Positions 6,758 through 11,394 of a stretch of DNA of 11,394 bases are shown here, piece after piece. The DNA lies in assembly GCA_946006895.1 (NCBI GenBank), contig CAMFZO010000026.1, positions 1-11,394 of the forward strand. The letters are read 5' to 3'. The stretch is from an uncultured Clostridia bacterium (GTDB lineage Bacteria > Bacillota > Clostridia > Oscillospirales > Oscillospiraceae). The notes under the pieces are model-generated. The model was not told the origin of the DNA, searched no databases, and saw only the letters and a list, made by a program, of their open reading frames with translations. The position numbers and the translations under genes are program-made. Positions within the stretch are counted from its first letter, which is position 1, and the number at the start of each line of letters is the position of its first letter.

Positions 6758-6805
6758 GTATCAAAACAACAAAACAACAATCATACAGAAAAGAGGTACT
6801 CAACC

Positions 6806-7618
6806 ATGTCCAATCTCACCATTCGCCCCCTGAACACCGGCTTCGTGCCGACCAACCCCTTCCAGTACCACTACCATCATTCCTGCGCTCCCTACCTCAA
6901 GGGCGTGCCCAACGAGAAAATCCCTCTGCCCGTCTACACCTATCTGGTCGAGGGCGGCGACAAGCTCCTTCTTGTCGACACCGGCATGGCCTGGACGGAG
7001 CGCGCCAACGCCTACCATCATCCTGGCTCCTGGCAGGACGAGGGGCAGGACATTGAGAGTCTGCTGGCTTCCGTCGGCTACAAGTGCAGCGACGTGGACA
7101 TCGTCGTCTACACCCATCTGCATTGGGACCATATGTTCTATGCCGAAAAGTTCACCAACGCCAAGTTCTATGCCCACAAGCGCGAGGTGGAATTTGCCCG
7201 TAACCCCATCCCTCTGTACTATAAGTCCTATGAAGCGCCCATCCTCGGCGTCAAGTCTCCCATCACCGACATCACCTTCTGCGAGGTCGAGGGAGAAACG
7301 GAGATCATGCCCGGCGTGCGCGTATTTGAGTCCTTCGGCCATTCTCCCGGACACATCTCCGTCGAGATCGACTGCGCCGACGGCGACAGCTATATCTGTG
7401 CCGGCGACTCCATCTTCGTTCTCGGCAACCTCAACGAGCTGCCTGAGCTGCACTATGACATCACGCCTCCGGGCCGTTTCTATAACATTGTCGAATCCTG
7501 GAAGAGCATCGAGTACCAGAAGGCCCGGGCAAAGAGCCCGAACCATCTGCTGCTGTGCCATGACGCGACTATGCTCGACCGCGTGAAGGAGACGCCCGTC
7601 ATCGGCCTGGCAAAATAA
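6806..7618 (+). CDS. Metallo-beta-lactamase-fold hydrolase, N-acyl-homoserine-lactonase (AiiA/AttM)-like
   Basis: This is a 270-residue dinuclear-zinc hydrolase. The metal-binding set is complete: H104-x-H106-x-D108-H109 in THLHWDHMF, H179 in GHSPGH, D201 in CAGDSIF and H252 in LCHDAT. This order and spacing match the AHL-lactonase branch rather than true beta-lactamases. No signal peptide is visible, so it should be cytoplasmic. AHL lactonases are named for quorum quenching, but the family also hydrolyses other lactones. Inside a sugar-catabolic cluster, downstream of an aldehyde-oxidising enzyme, opening of a sugar-acid lactone is a more likely role than signal degradation. The ATG at 6806 follows GAAAAGAGG with 9-nt spacing. 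It is the first gene after the hairpin array and so may begin a separate transcript. Substrate is inferred only from context. Confidence 0.88.
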   Translation: MSNLTIRPLNTGFVPTNPFQYHYHHSCAPYLKGVPNEKIPLPVYTYLVEGGDKLLLVDTGMAWTERANAYHHPGSWQDEGQDIESLLASVGYKCSDVDIVVYTHLHWDHMFYAEKFTNAKFYAHKREVEFARNPIPLYYKSYEAPILGVKSPITDITFCEVEGETEIMPGVRVFESFGHSPGHISVEIDCADGDSYICAGDSIFVLGNLNELPELHYDITPPGRFYNIVESWKSIEYQKARAKSPNHLLLCHDATMLDRVKETPVIGLAK

Positions 7619-7625
7619 GTAAGCG

Positions 7626-7649
7626 TTCTGCCGCACAGGGGCGGCAGAA
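7626..7649. repeat. Short intergenic stem-loop before the Tm-1-like gene
   Basis: TTCTGCCGC (7626-7634) and GCGGCAGAA (7641-7649) form a perfect 9-bp stem with a 6-nt loop. It is followed by the AAGGAG ribosome binding site (7651-7656) rather than a U-run. This suggests a translational or RNA-processing element between two operon genes rather than a terminator. Confidence 0.55.
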
Positions 7650-7662
7650 GAAGGAGCAGCGC

Positions 7663-8910
7663 ATGAAGACAGTTGCAATCATTTCCAGCTGCGACACCAA
7701 ATATCACGAGGCTGCGTTTATGGCGCAGTGCCTGCGGGACAACGGGGTCGCGCCGCTCATTGTCGATATGTCCATAGGGCTTGGACAGCCGCAGGGCGCG
7801 GATATTACCCGCGAGGCTGTCTTTGCCGAAGCGGGGATGGACTGGCAGGAGCTGCGCGGCCTGACCAAGGGCGAGCTGATCGGCAAGATGACGGAGGCCA
7901 TGTGTCTCATGCTTCCGTCGCTGTACCGGCAGGGCAGGATCGACGGCGTGATGGCGGCGGGCGGTGTGCAGAACACCACCATCGCCATGACCGCCATGCA
8001 AAGCCTGCCCATCGGCTTCCCGAAGCTGATTGCCTCCACCCTTGCCTGCGGGCAGAAGCCCTTTGAGGCGGTGGTCGGCACCCGGGATATTGTCGTCCTT
8101 CCGTCCATCTCCGACTTTACGGGGCTGAACATGATGACCAAGACCATCCTCTCCAACGCCTGTGCCTGTGTCGCGGGCATGGTAAAGCACGGAGGGACAC
8201 TGCTGCAGAAGCCCAAGCGCCCTGTTGTGGGCGTGTCCCTCATGGGCATCACCAACGACGGCTGCTGTGCCGCCATTGAGGAGCTGGAGCGCCTCGGCAT
8301 TGAGGCCGTCGGCTTCCATGCCACGGGCGTCGGCGGCAGAGTCATGGAACGGCTTGCCCTGGAGGGGCTGCTGGACGGCATTCTGGACATGACGACCCAT
8401 GAGATCACCTCGGAGTATTTCGGCGGAGGCTTCTCCTACGGCGCGAAAAACCGCCTGATCGCCCCGCTGGAGCAGGGGATTCCGATGGTCGTCTCGGTGG
8501 GCGGTCTGGACTTTGTGGATTTCGCCAGGGAGAATTTCCCGCCGCGCATGGACGAGCGGGTCTACAATATGCACAACGAGCAGCTTGCCCACATTAAGAT
8601 CCTGCCCGATGAGGCACGGGAGGTCGGCGCGATTTTCGCCGCACGGCTCAACCGGGCAAAGCGCCGCGTCAAGCTCGTTCTCCCGACGGAGGGGATGCGC
8701 AAGAATACCCGCCCGGGCGAGAACCTTTATTCCAAAGAGACGGATGAGGCGTTGCTGGACGCCATCCGCACCGAGGTGGGAGAGCGGGTCGAGGTCATTC
8801 CTATGTGCGGCAACCTCAACGACGTCTCCTGGGGCAGGCGCATTGCGCGCATCATGGCCCAGGAGCTGCGGGACAGAGGCTTCTGCTTCGGAACGGGGGT
8901 GGAGCTGTGA
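7663..8910 (+). CDS. Tm-1-like ATP-binding domain protein (UPF0261 family)
   Basis: This 415-residue protein has the length and landmarks of UPF0261, the bacterial family related to the N-terminal half of the tomato Tm-1 resistance protein. Visible landmarks are the N-terminal SSCDTKYHEAAF (family form GTxDTKGxExxF), the glycine-rich GGVQNTT at 100-106, then SLPIGFPKLIAST, VGTRDIVVLPSISDFTGLN, LSNACACVAGM and the C-terminal LVLPTEGM and NLNDVSWGRRIA regions. The family usually has a more glycine-rich GGxGGT at the 100-106 site, so this is a divergent member. ATP binding is known for the family; the bacterial reaction is not established as far as I know. The gene end overlaps the RLP start by 4 nt, so the two are translationally coupled. 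Since the RLP pathway needs a phosphorylated substrate and no ordinary sugar kinase is present, an ATP-dependent activation step is an attractive but untested idea. Confidence 0.88.
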   Translation: MKTVAIISSCDTKYHEAAFMAQCLRDNGVAPLIVDMSIGLGQPQGADITREAVFAEAGMDWQELRGLTKGELIGKMTEAMCLMLPSLYRQGRIDGVMAAGGVQNTTIAMTAMQSLPIGFPKLIASTLACGQKPFEAVVGTRDIVVLPSISDFTGLNMMTKTILSNACACVAGMVKHGGTLLQKPKRPVVGVSLMGITNDGCCAAIEELERLGIEAVGFHATGVGGRVMERLALEGLLDGILDMTTHEITSEYFGGGFSYGAKNRLIAPLEQGIPMVVSVGGLDFVDFARENFPPRMDERVYNMHNEQLAHIKILPDEAREVGAIFAARLNRAKRRVKLVLPTEGMRKNTRPGENLYSKETDEALLDAIRTEVGERVEVIPMCGNLNDVSWGRRIARIMAQELRDRGFCFGTGVEL

Positions 8911-10145
8911 GACCGGCGGAGAAACCCTTCGGCAGAGTGGAAGCGCTTACAAACCGGTGCGTCATCGCCACCTATGAGGCGCGGATGCCCGATCGGGGCA
9001 GCCTTCTGCGCCGTGCCGCCGCCTTTGCCGTGGGGCAGAGCATCGGCACATGGATCGCCGTTCCCGGCATCACCCCGGAGATGATCGACCGCTATCAGGG
9101 GCAGGTGGTCGGCCTTTACGAGACGGGCTGCGCGGAGGACGGCACGGTACGCTGCCTTCTGCGTGTGGCCTTCCCGACGGAGAATTTCGGCGGCAGCCTC
9201 ACACAGATGATGACCGCCCTGGTCGGCAACGACGTCTCCACGGCCCTGCGCACAAAGCTCATCGACCTGGAACTGGTCAACGGCGCGGAGGAGGAGTTTT
9301 CTTCTCCAAGGCAGGACCTGTCCTGTCTGCGCGCTCTGACGGGCGCGGAAAACCGCCCTCTGGTCCTGAACATGATAAAGCCCTGCGCCGGCTACACGCC
9401 GGAGGAGGGCGCCAAGCTGTTCCGCCAGGTAGCCCTCGGGGGCATCGACCTGGTCAAGGACGACGAGCTGTTGGGTTCGCCCTGCTATAACGATGTGGCG
9501 GAGCGGACGCGGCTCTATTCGCGTGTCTCCGACGAGGTTTATGCCCAGACGGGCAAGCGGACCCTTTACGTGCCCAATATCTCGGGCAAGCCCTCCCAGA
9601 TGCGTGACAACGTCCGCGCCGTTGTGGATGCGGGCGCCAAAGCCTGCCTAGTCAATTTCGTCTTCGGCGGGCTGGATACCCTGGCGGAGCTGAATGAGGA
9701 ATTTGGAGACAAGATTTTCCTCCTGGCCCATTACGCGGGCCTGAGCGTCATGGAAAGCGGCGTGGGAAACGGCGTATTTCTCGGTATTCTGGCGCGGCTG
9801 GCCGGTGCCCACGGCGTTATGACGCCCGCGCCGAACCCAAAGGACGCGGCTGCCATGCTGACCTTCCATCAAACCGTGCAGATGCAGCGTCTGCCCATCG
9901 GGCGGCTTGCACCGACGGTCACGGCGGTGGGCGGCGGCATCACGCCCGCCAACCAGGCATGGATCGGCAGCACTCTGGGAAACGATGTGATCATCGGCAT
10001 CGGCGGAGCCATCCAGGGCCATCCGTCCGGTGCCACGGCAGGGGCAAAGGCCGCCATGTGCGCGGTCGCTGCAACAGCGGCGGCTATCGAGCTGGAGACG
10101 GCGGCCACAGACTGCCCGGAGCTGCGGGAAGCGTTGAATCTATAA
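8907..10145 (+). CDS. RuBisCO-like protein (form IV type), candidate 3-oxo-isoapionate-4-phosphate decarboxylase
   Basis: This is a RuBisCO large-subunit homologue of 412 residues if read from GTG 8907. That start overlaps the upstream TGA (GTGA) and leaves a normal RLP-length N-terminus; an in-frame GTG at 8937 is an alternative. In spinach numbering, retained residues include T65 (T48 in SIGTW), N123 (N108), K175 (K158 in MIKP), the metal-site K201-D203-E204 (K184, D186, E187 in LVKDDE), H294 (H275), G380-G381 (in VGGG) and G403-G404 (G366-G367). Altered residues include E60 to Gly43, K177 to Cys160, R295 to Tyr276 and S379 to Gly342. The metal and enolate machinery is therefore present but carboxylase residues are lost, so it should not fix CO2. 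RLPs of this kind act in methionine salvage or in D-apionate breakdown. The adjacent RpiB and TIM genes favour the latter, with L-erythrulose 1-phosphate as likely product. The exact reaction remains inference. Confidence 0.9.
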   Translation: MRPAEKPFGRVEALTNRCVIATYEARMPDRGSLLRRAAAFAVGQSIGTWIAVPGITPEMIDRYQGQVVGLYETGCAEDGTVRCLLRVAFPTENFGGSLTQMMTALVGNDVSTALRTKLIDLELVNGAEEEFSSPRQDLSCLRALTGAENRPLVLNMIKPCAGYTPEEGAKLFRQVALGGIDLVKDDELLGSPCYNDVAERTRLYSRVSDEVYAQTGKRTLYVPNISGKPSQMRDNVRAVVDAGAKACLVNFVFGGLDTLAELNEEFGDKIFLLAHYAGLSVMESGVGNGVFLGILARLAGAHGVMTPAPNPKDAAAMLTFHQTVQMQRLPIGRLAPTVTAVGGGITPANQAWIGSTLGNDVIIGIGGAIQGHPSGATAGAKAAMCAVAATAAAIELETAATDCPELREALNL

Positions 10146-10166
10146 TTCGGAAGGGAGAACAATACC

Positions 10167-10625
10167 ATGGAAACCATTGTCATTGGCTGCGATAATGCGG
10201 CAGTCAGTCTGAAAAATACACTGAAGTCCTTCCTGGAGGGCAAGGGATATGCGGTGGAGGACGTGGGGTGCGACAGCAGGGAAGACCCCACCATGTATCC
10301 GGCCATTGCCGAGCGGCTGTGCAACCGCATCATTGAGAGCGGCTACACAAAGCGCGGCGTCCTTGTCTGCGGAACGGGCATCGGCATGGCCATCACCGCC
10401 AATAAATTCAAGGGCATCCGCGCCGCCGTCGGCCACGACATTTTCTCCGCCGAGCGCAGCGTTCTGAGCAATGACTGCAACGTCGTCTGCTTCGGCGAGC
10501 GTGTCATCGGCGCGGAGCTGGCAAAGCGCATCCTCGGTCAGTGGGTTGAGCTGCACTTCAAGGACGGCCCCTCCACGCCTAAGGTTGAAAATATCATCTC
10601 CATCGAAACGGCCAATATGAAGTGA
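10167..10625 (+). CDS. RpiB/LacA/LacB-family sugar-phosphate isomerase, probable D-erythrulose-4-phosphate isomerase (DerI/EryI-like)
   Basis: This 152-residue isomerase has the RpiB catalytic loop CGTGIGMAITANK with active-site Cys68, the N-terminal GCD motif with Asp9, and the SNDCNVVCFGERVIG segment. Several ribose-5-phosphate-type residues are changed: E. coli His10 is Asn10, His99 in QHND is Ser101 in LSND, and the C-terminal phosphate-binding Arg pair is replaced by Pro and Lys in GPSTPKVE. The LSN and VIGAE features recall EryI of Brucella, which converts D-erythrulose 4-phosphate to D-erythrose 4-phosphate. I therefore favour a four-carbon sugar phosphate over ribose 5-phosphate. The start ATG at 10167 follows GGAAGGGAGAA and lies 21 nt after the RLP stop. 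The TIM-family gene follows after 10 nt. Family assignment is firm; the substrate is inferred from substitutions and context. Confidence 0.88.
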   Translation: METIVIGCDNAAVSLKNTLKSFLEGKGYAVEDVGCDSREDPTMYPAIAERLCNRIIESGYTKRGVLVCGTGIGMAITANKFKGIRAAVGHDIFSAERSVLSNDCNVVCFGERVIGAELAKRILGQWVELHFKDGPSTPKVENIISIETANMK

Positions 10626-10635
10626 GGACCGGCCC

Positions 10636-11351
10636 ATGAAGAAGCTGTATATGGGTACGAACACGAAAATGTTCAAGACCCTTGGGGAGACGACGGAATA
10701 TCTGCAGGCGCTCCATAAGCTGACGGCCGATCTTTCCCGCCAGGCGCTGGAGCTGTTCGTGATCCCGTCGTTTACGACCCTGGACGCGGCGCGAAAATGC
10801 GTGCCCGCAGAGTCGATCCGTCTGGGCGCGCAGAACATGGGCTGGGAGGAGCGAGGCCAGTTTACAGGGGAGATCTCGCCACTGATGCTCGAGGAATTGG
10901 GTATTGAGATCGTCGAGATCGGCCACAGCGAACGCCGCCATGTCCTGCATGAGACGGACGAGGAGGAAAACCGCAAGGTTCTGTGCGCCCTCTCCCACGG
11001 CTTTACCGCCCTGCTGTGCATCGGCGAAACGGGCGAACAAAAGGCGTGGGGCATCTCCGACGAGGTGCTGCGCACCCAGCTCAAGATCGGCCTGCACGGC
11101 GTGACACCGGAGCAGACGGAACGCCTCTGGATCGCCTATGAGCCGGTCTGGGCCATCGGTGTCTCCGGCGTGCCTGCAAGCAAGGAATACGCGGCGGAGA
11201 AGCACGGAGTGATCCGCAAAACGCTGGCAGAGCTGTTTGGCGAAGCCTGCGCGGCGGAGATCCCGCTGCTCTACGGCGGCAGCGTTAACGCGGAAAACGC
11301 CGTACCGCTGTCGCGGCAGCCGAATATCGACGGTCTGTTCATCGGCAGGAG
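10636..11351 (+). CDS. Triosephosphate-isomerase-family protein, probable L-erythrulose-1-phosphate isomerase (LerI/EryH-like), 3'-truncated
   Basis: This TIM-barrel isomerase is complete at the N-terminus and cut after 238 full codons by adapter, a little short of the usual 250 or so. The catalytic residues are present: the Asn/Lys pair in GTNTKM, His97 in GHSERR, Glu169 in AYEPVWAIG, and the phosphate-binding YGGS (213-216) and GLFIGRS. The NWK motif of glycolytic TIM is altered to NTK. The segments FVIPSFTT, GAQNMGW, GEISPLML and AIGVSGVPAS resemble the EryH/LerI branch, which interconverts L-erythrulose 1-phosphate and D-erythrulose 4-phosphate. ATG 10636 lies 10 nt after the RpiB-family stop, behind TGAGGA. 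The reading frame runs on through the adapter, giving a false tail SCLLYTSPSPRD. Together with the RLP and RpiB homologue it completes a short route to erythrose 4-phosphate. Classical TIM activity is the alternative. Confidence 0.9.
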
Positions 11352-11394
11352 CTGTCTCTTATACACATCTCCGAGCCCACGAGACGTAGAGGAA
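11352..11394. other. Nextera Read-2 adapter (reverse complement) plus i7 index (library artefact)
   Basis: Bases 11352-11385 are the reverse complement of the Nextera Read-2 adapter, starting with the mosaic end CTGTCTCTTATACACATCT. Bases 11386-11393 (GTAGAGGA) equal the standard i7 index N712, and the final A fits the P7 arm. The last genomic base is about 11351. Translated in the TIM frame it adds the false peptide CLLYTSPSPRD. Confidence 0.98.

Noticed and set aside
6541..6780. Minus-strand 79-residue ORF across the hairpin array
   Set aside because: It overlaps the MoaD-like gene and the palindromes, has no recognisable domain and no convincing ribosome binding site; it looks like chance.
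8805..8906. Upstream ATG extension of the RLP to 446 residues
   Set aside because: The extra 34 residues lie over the end of the Tm-1-like gene and read as Arg/Gly/His-rich nonsense. GTG 8907 gives a normal RLP length and a GTGA overlap.
8907..10145. True CO2-fixing RuBisCO or MtnW enolase
   Set aside because: Equivalents of E60, K177 and R295 are substituted, and no methionine-salvage gene or phosphoribulokinase is present.

Overview
The window holds one continuous genomic insert, 43-11351, flanked at both ends by untrimmed Illumina Nextera adapter and index sequence (1-42 and 11352-11394). Those ends are library artefacts. They truncate the first gene at its 5' side and the last gene at its 3' side. 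All ten genes lie on the + strand, packed with very short gaps or overlaps, behind purine-rich Shine-Dalgarno sites and with strongly G/C-ending codons. A tungsten-type aldehyde:ferredoxin oxidoreductase (AOR) with its own ferredoxin, together with this base composition and these ribosome binding sites, suggests a high-GC anaerobic Firmicute, perhaps a gut Oscillospiraceae-type Clostridium. The taxonomy is inference only.

Layout. (1) 43-3438: a ribose/CUT2-type sugar ABC importer, made of a 5'-truncated double-ATPase and two different permeases. No substrate-binding protein is present, so it presumably lies upstream. (2) 3441-6596: a zinc class II aldolase/decarboxylase, a double-[4Fe-4S] ferredoxin, an AOR and a MoaD-like ubiquitin-fold protein that lacks the usual C-terminal Gly-Gly. 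(3) 6597-6805: the only real intergenic region, AT-rich and made of four successive near-perfect hairpins. (4) 6806-11351: a metallo-beta-lactamase-fold lactonase-like hydrolase, a Tm-1-like/UPF0261 ATP-binding protein, a RuBisCO-like protein (RLP), an RpiB-family isomerase and a triosephosphate-isomerase-family protein.

The last three genes are the most informative. An RLP followed by divergent RpiB and TIM homologues matches the lower half of the D-apionate pathway known from bacteria. There an RLP decarboxylates 3-oxo-isoapionate 4-phosphate to L-erythrulose 1-phosphate, a TIM-family LerI makes D-erythrulose 4-phosphate, and an RpiB-family DerI makes D-erythrose 4-phosphate. The active-site substitutions in the RpiB and TIM proteins fit that assignment better than ribose-5-phosphate or triose-phosphate isomerisation.

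My working model is an importer-fed pathway for a branched or rare pentose or its acid. A ferredoxin-linked AOR would replace the usual NAD-dependent sugar dehydrogenase, the lactonase-like protein would open a lactone, and the unassigned UPF0261 protein might supply an ATP-dependent step. No recognised kinase (DUF1537 type) or oxidoisomerase is visible here, so either these lie outside the window or this is a variant route. The upper half of the pathway is inference; the lower half has reasonable family and synteny support.
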